Below are positions 16,925 to 25,926 of a stretch of DNA of 64,000 nucleotides, piece after piece. Below the pieces are notes generated by a model. It ran no database searches. It was given only the letters and a program-made list of their open reading frames with translations, and was not told where the DNA came from. The stretch is from a bacterium (GTDB lineage Bacteria; CLD3; SB21). Position 1 is the stretch's first letter, and each line of letters starts with the position of its first letter. The DNA lies in NCBI GenBank assembly GCA_013360215.1, contig JABWCP010000011.1, forward strand, positions 25,164 through 89,163. The letters run 5' to 3'. The translations under genes and the position numbers were made by a program.

Positions 16925-19900
16925 TTACGAAATGGGGTTAATAATTGGCAGAGATACATGTACTACGGTACCTTTACCTTGTTCGCCGGAGATTGTGATT
17001 TCGCCTTGTAAATGTTGAATACGTTCACGCATGCCCACAAGACCCAATGAATGGGGGCTGTTGAGTTGTACTTTGGTAATACCTTTTCCGTTGTCGCGAA
17101 TAATGAGATGAAGATGTTCATGTTCGGCGAAAAACTCAATAACGACTTCCGTAGCTTCGGCATGGCGCATCACGTTCGTCAGTGTTTCCTGAAAAATACG
17201 AAACAGCGCAGTGCCTTGCTCATTGGTGACCGGTGTATCGCCTTGTTCCAGATAACAACGGCACTGAAGGCCCGTACGCTTTTCAAATTCCGATGCTTGC
17301 CATTCGATGGCGGCCGAAACACCGAGATCGTCCAGAAGTCCCGGACGCAATTCGCTGGCAATTCGCTGGACACTTTTAACGGTGGCGTCGATGAGTGAAC
17401 TCATCGTGTTAGATTTTTCTTTGAGGGAAGGGTCTTCAGGGAGGCGTTTTTGTATCCAGGAAAGATCCATTTTCAGTGCGGTCAGTTGTTGACCCAGTTC
17501 ATCATGCACTTCGCGCGAAATCCGCGTACGCTCTTCTTCACGGACCCGAACCAAGTGATCGGAGAGATCGCGCAGCTGTTTAGTGCGCTCTTCGACCCTC
17601 TTTTCCAATTCGTCATGCGCATGCTGCAATTCATCTTTCTTCTGATTTAAAGCTGCCGTGCGTTCGATTACGATACCTTCAAGTCTGCGGTTCATCGCTT
17701 CAATATTGCGTACACGAGCGGAATAAGCAAATAGTAAAATTCCAATCAGCGCGGCAAATAAGATCGTTCGGAACCACCACGTTTCCCAATACGGCGGGCG
17801 GATCACAATCGGAAAACGAAGACCGTCGCTATTCCAAATCTGATCGTGATTGGAAGCGCGGACCAGGAGCGTGTAATTTCCCGGATCAATGTCCGTATAT
17901 TTTACGATGCGATTTTTTCCTGTTACAAAATTCCAATTTTCATCAATACCATCCAGTTTGTAGGCGTATTGATTTTTTTCGGGGACATAAAAATTGAGTG
18001 CGGAAAAGGAAAAGCTAAAAAAATTCTGATCATAATCTAAATGAAGATCGTGTTTGTAAGGAATGCTTGTATCCAATTTAGTGGGTTTGTCAAAAAGCCT
18101 GAAATCCGTAAGCGCTAGTCGCGGTGCTTGTTCGTGAGGTACGATAGCGCGCGGATGAAAGATATTAAATCCATTAACACCGCCAAATAGAAATTCGCCT
18201 TCACGCGTGCGAAGGCAAGCATTCGGTTCAAATTGATCAGCTTGTAAACCGTCATCGGATGTATAAACAGTAAAAACGCGGGAAGTATCGGATTTTGTTT
18301 GCATCCGAATAATACCGCGATTACTGCTCAGCCACAGATTGTCATTTTCATCGCCGATAATACCGTAAATGACATTGTTAGGCAAACCGTCTTTACGGGT
18401 GATGCGTTGAAATTTCTGTGTAAGTGGATCAAAGCGATTTAACCCGTTAGCCGTGCCGATCCATAGATAACCTGACTTATCCTGATAGATGCTATATACG
18501 TGGTTATCTGAAATCGTGAAGGCATCCGCCGTGTTTTTGGAAAACGTCATAAATTGTTCGGTTTGTCGATCAAAACACATCAAGCCCCGCAGTTGTGTGC
18601 CAATCCATAGTTTTCCTCTGTTGTCCATATAGAGTATTGTTAACATCTCATGTCGGATATTCTGATCTCCTAATTTGGTTACTCCATAGGTTTTAAATTG
18701 CTCATTTTTTGGGTCATATCGCACAAGTCCGTTGCGATAAGTTGCAATCCAGATGAACCCTTCGTTGTCTTCGACAATGTCATATACGCGGTTGGCAGTA
18801 AATTGACCTTGCGTCGTCGAACGGCGATAGGATTTCATTGTCCTACGTGCAGGATCATAACATTGCAGCCCACTCTGATGCGTACCGATCCATATTTTAC
18901 CGGAGCGATCTTCGAAAACGCGGTGTATTTGACGATCTCTCAGTGCATCGGAACTATCGGGACTATATCGCAAATGTTCAAAACGATCCGTAGTGCGGTC
19001 CCACCGCGAAATGCCGTCATCCGTACTGATCCAGATTGAACCATCGTCGCTTTCGGTGAAGCTGCGTACTACATTATGGATCAGACTGTGCGGATCCAAC
19101 GGGTTTTTTTTGTAGTGAACAAAACGCGGCTCCATTCCGCTGATTTGTGTTACACCATTGGAATACGTACAAACCCAGACGATGCCGTCGGTAGATTGGT
19201 AAATATCATAAATATACTCATCGGTAAAAATGGCCGGCTGATTAGGCGTGTTGCGGAAATTAAGAAATGTGTCGCCGGTCATCAAGTTAATGCCGCCTTC
19301 GGTGGTACCTATCCACAATCGGCCATAGGCGTCGCGTAGAATCCGGCGAACACGGTTGTGGCTTATAGTGTTTGGGTTCTTATTTTCAAACGTAAAAAAT
19401 TCCCATTGTTTCGTTGTGCGGTCAATTTTCCCCAGCCCTTGCGGTGTACAAACCCATAAGGTATTACCTCTGTCTATCGGATCTTCATACACATCCCAAA
19501 TCGTACTAAAATTGAAATGAGGGGGCACAACCAGATCGTCATATATCTTTGAAAATTTATTGGTCTCCGTATCCATTACGCAGAGACCGCCGGCAGTTGT
19601 TCCGATCCAAAGTTTTTTTTCTGCCGTGCCACCTGCGTTATGAACTTGGCAAATTGCTCGAATCAAATTGGATGATACACTTTTGCTATCGTTGGGGTTG
19701 TGTAAGAATGACTCGAAATCCGTTGGATTGGTTTGCCGTAACTTATTGAGCCCTACGTGCGTGCCGATCCACAATGTGCCGTAACTGTCTTGATATAATA
19801 CATTGATATTATTATTGCTGATAGATGTCGGCTGCATCGGGTCATGAAAAAACTTTTCGAAGCGGCCTGTGATGGGATCAAAACGGTTGAGTCCGTCTTC

Positions 19901-20227
19901 CGTTCCGACCCAAATACGTCCGTCTCGATCTTCGAGCAATGCCGTTACATAATTGTGAGAAATGGAAAAACTGTCGTTTTCGTCGTGCTGAAAGACAAGG
20001 AATTCATACCCGTCAAAGCGGTTGAGGCCTTCGCGTGTACCAAACCACATAAATCCGTCCCTGGTCTGAAGCGCGCATGTTACCAGATTTTGAGATAATC
20101 CATCTTCGAGCGTATAGGATCGCACCTGGAAATGGCGTTGTGGTTTAGCGTCTCCGCCTTGGACGGCGTAACCACAAACCATGATCCATATGCACAATAC
20201 CGTTGCAAAACGACGCCGTGGGGACAT
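16925..20227 (-). CDS. Giant sensor histidine kinase: two-propeller sensor, Y_Y_Y, HisKA_3
   Basis: A 1100-residue hybrid of an extracytoplasmic sensor and a cytoplasmic kinase. After a signal peptide there are about a dozen repeats of the ligand-binding propeller type (WIGTxxGLNRFDP and relatives), which should fold into two seven-bladed propellers. A Y_Y_Y domain (YAYKLDGIDENWNF, YTLLVRASN), a membrane helix (about 782-800) and a coiled coil follow. HisKA_3 has H about 908 (REVHDELGQQ), and HATPase has DNGKGI and GLVGMRERI. There is no fused receiver or AraC domain, unlike many Bacteroidota relatives; the partner is the adjacent NarL-type regulator. The ligand is unknown; relatives often sense glycans. 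Confidence 0.93.
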   Translation of the reverse strand: MSPRRRFATVLCIWIMVCGYAVQGGDAKPQRHFQVRSYTLEDGLSQNLVTCALQTRDGFMWFGTREGLNRFDGYEFLVFQHDENDSFSISHNYVTALLEDRDGRIWVGTEDGLNRFDPITGRFEKFFHDPMQPTSISNNNINVLYQDSYGTLWIGTHVGLNKLRQTNPTDFESFLHNPNDSKSVSSNLIRAICQVHNAGGTAEKKLWIGTTAGGLCVMDTETNKFSKIYDDLVVPPHFNFSTIWDVYEDPIDRGNTLWVCTPQGLGKIDRTTKQWEFFTFENKNPNTISHNRVRRILRDAYGRLWIGTTEGGINLMTGDTFLNFRNTPNQPAIFTDEYIYDIYQSTDGIVWVCTYSNGVTQISGMEPRFVHYKKNPLDPHSLIHNVVRSFTESDDGSIWISTDDGISRWDRTTDRFEHLRYSPDSSDALRDRQIHRVFEDRSGKIWIGTHQSGLQCYDPARRTMKSYRRSTTQGQFTANRVYDIVEDNEGFIWIATYRNGLVRYDPKNEQFKTYGVTKLGDQNIRHEMLTILYMDNRGKLWIGTQLRGLMCFDRQTEQFMTFSKNTADAFTISDNHVYSIYQDKSGYLWIGTANGLNRFDPLTQKFQRITRKDGLPNNVIYGIIGDENDNLWLSSNRGIIRMQTKSDTSRVFTVYTSDDGLQADQFEPNACLRTREGEFLFGGVNGFNIFHPRAIVPHEQAPRLALTDFRLFDKPTKLDTSIPYKHDLHLDYDQNFFSFSFSALNFYVPEKNQYAYKLDGIDENWNFVTGKNRIVKYTDIDPGNYTLLVRASNHDQIWNSDGLRFPIVIRPPYWETWWFRTILFAALIGILLFAYSARVRNIEAMNRRLEGIVIERTAALNQKKDELQHAHDELEKRVEERTKQLRDLSDHLVRVREEERTRISREVHDELGQQLTALKMDLSWIQKRLPEDPSLKEKSNTMSSLIDATVKSVQRIASELRPGLLDDLGVSAAIEWQASEFEKRTGLQCRCYLEQGDTPVTNEQGTALFRIFQETLTNVMRHAEATEVVIEFFAEHEHLHLIIRDNGKGITKVQLNSPHSLGLVGMRERIQHLQGEITISGEQGKGTVVHVSLPIINPIS

Positions 20228-20339
20228 TTGAAAAAAGATTAATGAATTGAGATCGGTGTAGTGAAAACTAATCGAAAAGAGTCGAAAAAAAAAGTGAAAA
20301 AATATTATTTAATCCGTGCCTGATTTGTAACGTCAAAAT

Positions 20340-20813
20340 CTATTTTTTAGGACCGATGCGCGTAAGTAATAAACCGGTGGCTACGGTGTCTCCGTCTTGG
20401 TCACGGATATCAACCCGTACGGAGATGTCGCGCGTTTCGGCTGTCGCCACGATCTCGGTTTGGCATTCTCCAACAAGTGTACCCCGTGCCTTTTTTTGAT
20501 AATCCACCGCGATATTTTTTACGATAAAACGCGCATCCTCCGGTAATCCGCATACCAACGCAAGATTGCCGGTGTATTCCGCGAGGTTAGCAAGAGCAAT
20601 GGCATGTATCGAACGCAGATGGTTGCGCACTTTACGCCGATCCCGTAATAAAACACGCGCATAACCGGGTTTGAGTTCTAAAACGCGGGCTGATATGCTC
20701 CCGGTGTAGGGTATGTAGCGGTTGACAAAACAACTGAATATCAAGGCACCCAATGGAAGTTTATTCAAAAATAACCATTGACGGTGTATAGCGTTGCGTC
20801 CTTCAGTTTGCAT
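20340..20813 (-). CDS. Hotdog-fold protein, DUF4442/PaaI thioesterase-like
   Basis: A 157-residue cytoplasmic protein with hotdog-fold features. RVLELKPGYARVLLRDRRKVRNHLRSIHA leads into a helix with ANLAEYTGNLAL, then strands ending GDTVATGLLLTRIGPK. This is the DUF4442 pattern (a PaaI-like acyl-CoA thioesterase relative). Catalysis is not demonstrated, and the Asn-His region (NHLRSIH) is a plausible active site. It appears to be a single gene, reading away from the divergent amidase-deacetylase gene at 20951 and towards the sensor kinase. Confidence 0.75.
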   Translation of the reverse strand: MQTEGRNAIHRQWLFLNKLPLGALIFSCFVNRYIPYTGSISARVLELKPGYARVLLRDRRKVRNHLRSIHAIALANLAEYTGNLALVCGLPEDARFIVKNIAVDYQKKARGTLVGECQTEIVATAETRDISVRVDIRDQDGDTVATGLLLTRIGPKK

Positions 20814-20950
20814 AAATCGTTATCGGGGTTTAGATGAAATACAATTCCATTCAGTTCATATACTTATTGTAAAGGAAATCCGACTAAATTCCAATTGAAT
20901 TGTGTCTGTGAAAAGACTACTTTACGCGCGAATTTAAAGAAAATGTTAAT

Positions 20951-22540
20951 ATGAAGAAAATCGATTTTTTAGATTGGTCACTTGACGCTTGGTTTTTAGC
21001 GTTATGTTTGATGTTGTGTTTAACATGTATGGCCTTCAGTTGTTCATTGAACGCACAGGAAAAAGACACGGTTATTTTGCGCGACTCCGCTGTAACCGAG
21101 GGCGACAGCGTGGACACGTTTAATGCCACAGTACAGAATGTGGTGAATGAAACTCGACGTATCGTCAAACGACGCGCCCAAGCCGCATCGCGTTTTCTGA
21201 ACGAACGCTACATCATCGTCATTGACCCAGGCCATGGCGGCACAAAGTACATAGACAAAGGGAATTCGGCCAAATTGGATGGCATCGAATACCACGAAAA
21301 AGACATGATGTTTGAATATGCACAGCTAGTGGAGAAAAAATTAGCCGCGGCAGGATATGAAGGACTGCGAAAAACGAAAGAAGCGGCGGATGATTCGTCG
21401 CTATCCATTTACACGCGTGCCGGTCGTGCGGCCAAATTCGGAAAAGATGCAGGCAAAAAAGTTCTTTTTGTCAGCCTCCACTGGAATAATTTTGAAGATC
21501 CTTCGGTCGGCGGTACGGAGATATATATCAAAGAAAGTCAAAATTACAAAAGTCGTAAATTGGCGGAATTTCTGCGCGGTTCGATGAGTCATATTTTACA
21601 AATGCACGGTGCCGGTCAAAATATTACGGGTATCGTCGAACGCGATTATCGTGTGCTGCGCGAAATGGATACCGGTGTTTTGATCGAAATCGGGTACGCA
21701 AGCAACCCCGGCGACCTCCGAAAGATGCTGTCACAAAAAGACGAGATTGCCACCGCTATTGTCAATGGCATTGATGCGTTTGCGGAATATATGCAGGAAC
21801 AAGAGGCGCAAAAACAAATGCCCAATGATGATCCCAAAAAAGCGGCTGAGGATGCCAAGTTAGCCGAAATCCCGAGCATCCCGTTTGGATGGTCCTGGCG
21901 CAAAAAAGATATTAGCGCCGATGTGGATCATCTGATGAAACGTTACGACGGGATGTACGAAAAGGTCACCACTGAAAAAGAAATTTACCTGACGTTTGAC
22001 TGCGGTTGGGAAAACGGCTATACGCCGAAAATATTAGATGTGCTGAAAGCCAACGAAGTCAAGGCCGCGTTTTTCATTACCGGCGGATATTTGAAGTCGG
22101 CAGAGGATGTCGTGGCGCGTATGGTGCAGGAAGGTCATATCGTCGGCAATCATTCTGTCAACCACCTCAGCATGCCGCAGCTCAAAGTGCGGGAGATGAA
22201 GCGGGAGATTCTTGGTTTAGAGCAGGATTTTTATGATCTTTTTGAAATGAAAATGAATTATTTCCGTCCGCCCAGCGGCGAATGGAGTCGTCGTTCGCTG
22301 GCCGTGACCCAGGCGCTGGGATATAAGACCGTATTTTGGTCGTTTGCGTACGATGATTGGGATGTGCAGGCACAACATGGGCGGGATTATGCATACAAAA
22401 AAATCACCCAAAATGTTCGCCCCGGCGTCATTATTCTGTTGCATGCGGTATCAAAGGATAATTTTGAAGCATTAGACGCCGTGATCAAAGATCTGCGCAA
22501 AGACGGTTATGTATTTAAGAGTTTGGATGAAATCAAATAA
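20951..22540 (+). CDS. Amidase-deacetylase fusion: CwlD-like plus PdaA-like
   Basis: A 529-residue envelope enzyme with an N-terminal hydrophobic segment (about 13-36; signal peptide or anchor). Residues about 87-283 are an Amidase_3 N-acetylmuramoyl-L-alanine amidase with zinc and catalytic signatures DPGHGG (92-97), YHEKD, SLHWN (175-179) and LIEIGYASN. After an acidic linker, residues about 310-529 match PdaA, the muramic-delta-lactam deacetylase of Bacillus: FGWSW, IYLTFDCGWENGYT (catalytic D350), GNHSVNH, FRPPSGEWS, VFWSFAYDDW, and the LLHAVSKDN ending. In Bacillus separate CwlD and PdaA act in sequence, amidase then deacetylase/cyclase, to make muramic delta-lactam. The fusion suggests the same pathway. 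It starts the operon running to 25856. Confidence 0.9.
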   Translation: MKKIDFLDWSLDAWFLALCLMLCLTCMAFSCSLNAQEKDTVILRDSAVTEGDSVDTFNATVQNVVNETRRIVKRRAQAASRFLNERYIIVIDPGHGGTKYIDKGNSAKLDGIEYHEKDMMFEYAQLVEKKLAAAGYEGLRKTKEAADDSSLSIYTRAGRAAKFGKDAGKKVLFVSLHWNNFEDPSVGGTEIYIKESQNYKSRKLAEFLRGSMSHILQMHGAGQNITGIVERDYRVLREMDTGVLIEIGYASNPGDLRKMLSQKDEIATAIVNGIDAFAEYMQEQEAQKQMPNDDPKKAAEDAKLAEIPSIPFGWSWRKKDISADVDHLMKRYDGMYEKVTTEKEIYLTFDCGWENGYTPKILDVLKANEVKAAFFITGGYLKSAEDVVARMVQEGHIVGNHSVNHLSMPQLKVREMKREILGLEQDFYDLFEMKMNYFRPPSGEWSRRSLAVTQALGYKTVFWSFAYDDWDVQAQHGRDYAYKKITQNVRPGVIILLHAVSKDNFEALDAVIKDLRKDGYVFKSLDEIK

Positions 22541-22556
22541 AGAACGATGAGAGCGA

Positions 22557-23297
22557 ATGGGTACACATGATCAAACGGCGGATGCCGTACTCCCCAAACC
22601 GGAAGAAAAAAAACAATACGTACGCGCCATGTTTGACGGCGTGGCGTCAAAGTATGACTTTCTCAATCATTTATTGAGTCTCGGTATTGATATTTATTGG
22701 CGCCGTCGTGCCCTGAAACTGATCAATTTTTCGATGAATCCGAAATTGCTGGATTTAGCCACCGGCACGGGCGATGTGGCGATCATGGCTATACGTATGG
22801 GTGCGCAACATGTGTACGGTGTGGATTTATCGGAAGGGATGTTGGCCTACGGGCGAAAAAAAATCGAAAAAGAAAAAATGACGGATGCGATCGATATGAT
22901 CTGTGGTGAGGGCGAACGCATACCGATGGAAGATGCGTGTGTGGACGCTTCGACGATCGCTTTCGGCATTCGTAATGTCGTGGATATCCCGCAAACGCTG
23001 CGCGAAATGGCGCGTGTGACCAAAACATCGGGCATGATCGTGGTGCTCGAGTTTTCCCAACCGCAATGGCCGGTGATGAAGCAGTTGTACCAATTCTACT
23101 TTACGCAAGTTCTTCCGCGCATTGGTTCTCTCTTTTCCAAAGATAAAAAGGCGTATCATTATTTGCCGGCGTCGGTGATGCGTTTCCCGGCACGTGACGA
23201 GTTTGCTCACATGATGGAACAAGCCGGCTATACCAACGTTCGTCATTTTGATATGACGCTGGGTATCGTGACAGTTTATTCCGGCATCAAATTGTAA
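22557..23297 (+). CDS. menG: Demethylmenaquinone/ubiquinone C-methyltransferase
   Basis: A 246-residue SAM-dependent methyltransferase of the UbiE/MenG family, which performs the last methylation of menaquinone (or a ring methylation of ubiquinone). Signatures are MFDGVASKYDFLNHLLSLGID, RRRALKLI, LLDLATGTGDVA, TIAFGIRNV, LEFSQP and RIGSLFSKDKKAYHYLP near the end. Menaquinone is the likelier substrate for this kind of organism. It starts 16 bases after the amidase-deacetylase stop. Confidence 0.94.
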   Translation: MGTHDQTADAVLPKPEEKKQYVRAMFDGVASKYDFLNHLLSLGIDIYWRRRALKLINFSMNPKLLDLATGTGDVAIMAIRMGAQHVYGVDLSEGMLAYGRKKIEKEKMTDAIDMICGEGERIPMEDACVDASTIAFGIRNVVDIPQTLREMARVTKTSGMIVVLEFSQPQWPVMKQLYQFYFTQVLPRIGSLFSKDKKAYHYLPASVMRFPARDEFAHMMEQAGYTNVRHFDMTLGIVTVYSGIKL

Positions 23298-23317
23298 ACG
23301 TTTTTTTGGAGAACACT

Positions 23318-23947
23318 ATGCTGATCGAAAAAAAAGTAACAGAATTTTTAGATGAATTGGCCTCGTCGGCGCCTGCGCCCGGGGGAGGCAGTGTAGCCGC
23401 GTTGGCCGCGGCTCTGGGGACGGCACTCACAGCGATGGTCGCGCAGCTTACGATCGGAAAAAAGAAATATGCCGATGTCGAACCTATCATGCAGGAGATC
23501 AGCCGTAAAGCGGAAACCCTGCGCCGTGATGCAACAGCCCTGATTGATAAAGATACGATTGCATTTAATGCCGTGATGGCCGCATTTGCCATGCCCAAAG
23601 AAACCGACGAACAAAAACAAGCGCGCGCGTCGGCCATCGAAAGTGCGACACAAAACGCAACGCGTATTCCTCTGGATGTTATGAAGTTGTGCGCAGCCGC
23701 AATCGGGTTGACCCATACGGTCGTTACGCGCGGCAATACTAACGCCCTCAGCGACGGCGGCGTCGGTGCGCTGATGCTGCAGGCCGCTTGCCGCGGTGCT
23801 TATTATAATGTGATGATCAATTTGGGCGGACTCAAGGATGCGGCATTTGTATCGGCGACCCAATCGGAAGCGCAAATTACCATGAAAACCGTGGATGATG
23901 CGGCGCTTGCGATCAGTCAACACGTAGGCAATCAGTTCGGCGTATGA
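23318..23947 (+). CDS. Cyclodeaminase/cyclohydrolase family protein (FTCD C-domain)
   Basis: A 209-residue helical protein matching the C-terminal cyclodeaminase domain of formiminotransferase-cyclodeaminase. Markers are APAPGGGSVAALAAALG near the start, MVAQLTIGKKKY, and ALSDGGVGALMLQAA near residue 150. In the family it converts 5-formimino-tetrahydrofolate to methenyl-THF, or acts as a methenyl-THF cyclohydrolase. No formiminotransferase or histidine-degradation gene is nearby, so a stand-alone folate role is more likely. TGGAGAAC precedes the ATG at 23318. It overlaps the next small gene by four bases. Confidence 0.88.
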   Translation: MLIEKKVTEFLDELASSAPAPGGGSVAALAAALGTALTAMVAQLTIGKKKYADVEPIMQEISRKAETLRRDATALIDKDTIAFNAVMAAFAMPKETDEQKQARASAIESATQNATRIPLDVMKLCAAAIGLTHTVVTRGNTNALSDGGVGALMLQAACRGAYYNVMINLGGLKDAAFVSATQSEAQITMKTVDDAALAISQHVGNQFGV

Positions 23948-24093
23948 ATTTAGATACGATACTTTTTTTTATTGTCGTTGTCGGACTGTTGTCGTTTACG
24001 TTTTTGATTTATATCGGTCGTAAAAGAAAAAAAAGTATAGGCGCGCGTAAAGAACGCATCAAAAACCAATGGCGTAACCGCCTTGAGGAATGA
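23944..24093 (+). CDS. 49-residue bitopic membrane protein
   Basis: A short gene with ATGA overlaps at both ends: its start overlaps the cyclodeaminase stop and its stop overlaps the next start. The predicted protein has one membrane helix (about residues 6-24, ILFFIVVVGLLSFTFLIY) followed by a strongly basic cytoplasmic tail (GRKRKKSIGARKERIK). No family is recognised. Tight coupling on both sides argues that it is truly translated. It may be a membrane-associated partner of the phosphatase encoded next. Confidence 0.65.
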   Translation: MNLDTILFFIVVVGLLSFTFLIYIGRKRKKSIGARKERIKNQWRNRLEE

Positions 24094-25856
24094 GTATGGA
24101 ACCGATGGACAAGCCGCTGGATAAACAATCCCTCATCAAAGGCGAGGTGCAGGATGACGTGGATCGCAAACTGCTGGAACTGTCTGCGCTTTTTGAAATA
24201 AGTCAGTTGCTCAATTCTTCCCTCAATCTGACTTCGATCGTAGATAATATCTTGCTCTCACCGATGGGCCGCATGATGATCAATAAAGGTCTTTTTTTGC
24301 TGCATCGCGGTGATCATCAGTATGAAATATTTACCCTCAAAGGTTTATCCCGCGATCTGATCGGAAAAAAAATAAGCATCACCGAGATACCGCAAAAATC
24401 TTTTCTCCTCGATGAGGTTTCCGACGCGCCGTATCCGTGGCTTTCGTTTTTTACGCAGTACGACATGAAGCTGATCGTGCCGATCGTTTTGCGCAACGAT
24501 ATGCTTGGGTTGGTCGCTTTCGGAAAAAAATTGATCGGTGGTCCGTACATCGAAAGCGAGATCGAATTTTTATCGTCCATCGCCAATATTGCCGCCACCA
24601 GCATTCAAAACGGTATTGTGTTCGAAGAGTTACGATCGGTCAATGCGCGCTTAGATAAAAAAATACAAGAACTGCACACCCTTTTTGACATCGGCAAGGA
24701 ACTCAACGCCACGTTAGATGCGCAGAAGGTCGTCAAATTGCTTTCCTACGGGCTTATGGGTGAAATGATGGTTAATCGTTTCGCGATTTTGGTGCGTCGC
24801 CATGACGGTGTCGAATATGCCGAAAAACGGGGCCTTGCCCGATTGCAGCTCGATGACACCCAGACGTCGCTGGTATTCAATTATTCGCAACCGGCGGTGG
24901 TGACGGATGACGAGCACAGCGAACTGCAGCACGCTCTTCAAAATCAGGATATTATCGCAATTGTTCCGATGCGAAGCCAGGATCGCACAAAAGGTGTTCT
25001 GCTTCTTGGCCCTAAAATTTCCGGAAAAGGATTTACTAAAGAAGAATTAGATTTTGTTTTTACGCTGGGTAATCAGGCGATGATTTCGCTTGAAAACGCA
25101 TGGCTTTTCGAAGATTCACTGGAGCGTAAACGACTGGAAGAGGAACTCGAACTTGCACGCAAAATTCAGATGGGCTTGTTACCTAAAGATTTTCCAAAAC
25201 TGAACAATTTTGAAGTGTACGGTTTGAATATTTCATCCAAACAAGTCGGTGGCGATTACTTTGATGTGCTCAAAATCGATGAAACGCATTATATCATAGC
25301 GATCGCGGATGTGAGCGGTAAAGGCGTACCGGCTTCGCTTTTGATGAGCAATGTGCAGGCCAGTTTGCTGGCGCTCAGTACCGAAGTCAGTGATTTTAGC
25401 AAGCTTGTCTATAAGGTAAATAATATCATTTACGCGAATACCGATTCCGAAAAATTTATCACGTTTTTTGGCGGTGTACTGGATATCGAAAAACGTACGT
25501 TTACATATGTCAATGCAGGGCACAATCCGCCGTATTGGCGGAAAACGGATGGGACGTTACATACACTGGATAAAGGCGGTTTACTTTTGGGTATGTTGCC
25601 CGACATGCCGTATGAACAAGAAACGATCACGCTTTCACCCGGTGAAGGCATCGTCATGTTTACCGATGGCGTGACGGAAGCGATGAACGAAAAGTTGGAT
25701 CAATATGACGAATCGCGCCTTGAAGCATTGATCAAGACGCATCCGAAGATAACGGCCAAAGAATGTACGGAAAAAATTGCCGCTGAAGTCAAAGCCTTTG
25801 CCGGTGCGGCGCCGCAGTCAGACGATATCACCGTTGTTATCCTCCATGCTATTTAA
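24090..25856 (+). CDS. GAF-GAF-PP2C (RsbU/SpoIIE-type) serine phosphatase
   Basis: A 588-residue cytoplasmic signalling protein. Two GAF-type sensor domains (about 25-185 and 195-345) each begin with a similar helix (ELSALFEISQLLNSSLNL and ELHTLFDIGKELNATLDA). A short coiled coil (LEEELELARKIQMGLLP) leads to a SpoIIE/RsbU PP2C domain (about 385-588) with VGGDYFDV, IAIADVSGKGVPASLLMSN, YVNAGHNPPYW, FTDGVTEAMN and QSDDITVVIL. In the family it dephosphorylates an anti-sigma-factor antagonist, but no antagonist or switch kinase gene is nearby. An alternative ATG lies at 24096. It is the last gene before the terminator at 25884. Confidence 0.92.
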   Translation: MSMEPMDKPLDKQSLIKGEVQDDVDRKLLELSALFEISQLLNSSLNLTSIVDNILLSPMGRMMINKGLFLLHRGDHQYEIFTLKGLSRDLIGKKISITEIPQKSFLLDEVSDAPYPWLSFFTQYDMKLIVPIVLRNDMLGLVAFGKKLIGGPYIESEIEFLSSIANIAATSIQNGIVFEELRSVNARLDKKIQELHTLFDIGKELNATLDAQKVVKLLSYGLMGEMMVNRFAILVRRHDGVEYAEKRGLARLQLDDTQTSLVFNYSQPAVVTDDEHSELQHALQNQDIIAIVPMRSQDRTKGVLLLGPKISGKGFTKEELDFVFTLGNQAMISLENAWLFEDSLERKRLEEELELARKIQMGLLPKDFPKLNNFEVYGLNISSKQVGGDYFDVLKIDETHYIIAIADVSGKGVPASLLMSNVQASLLALSTEVSDFSKLVYKVNNIIYANTDSEKFITFFGGVLDIEKRTFTYVNAGHNPPYWRKTDGTLHTLDKGGLLLGMLPDMPYEQETITLSPGEGIVMFTDGVTEAMNEKLDQYDESRLEALIKTHPKITAKECTEKIAAEVKAFAGAAPQSDDITVVILHAI

Positions 25857-25883
25857 GAGCCTACCTTTATTTTGGAAACATAG

Positions 25884-25912
25884 CGGCGTGATGTAAAACA
25901 TCCGCCGTTTTT
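25884..25912 (+). terminator. Intrinsic terminator after the phosphatase gene
   Basis: A GC-rich stem (25884-25894 with 25898-25907, one bulged base) around a three-base loop, followed by five T. It ends the 20951-25856 run and isolates the TonB receptor gene that follows. Confidence 0.85.
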
Positions 25913-25926
25913 GATATGAAAGTGAT

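Noticed and set aside
20951-25856. A sporulation locus (PdaA, CwlD and SpoIIE-like genes together)
   Set aside because: The phosphatase is GAF-PP2C (RsbU type) without the SpoIIE membrane part, and the window has lipid A and outer-membrane genes; no spore-specific gene is present.
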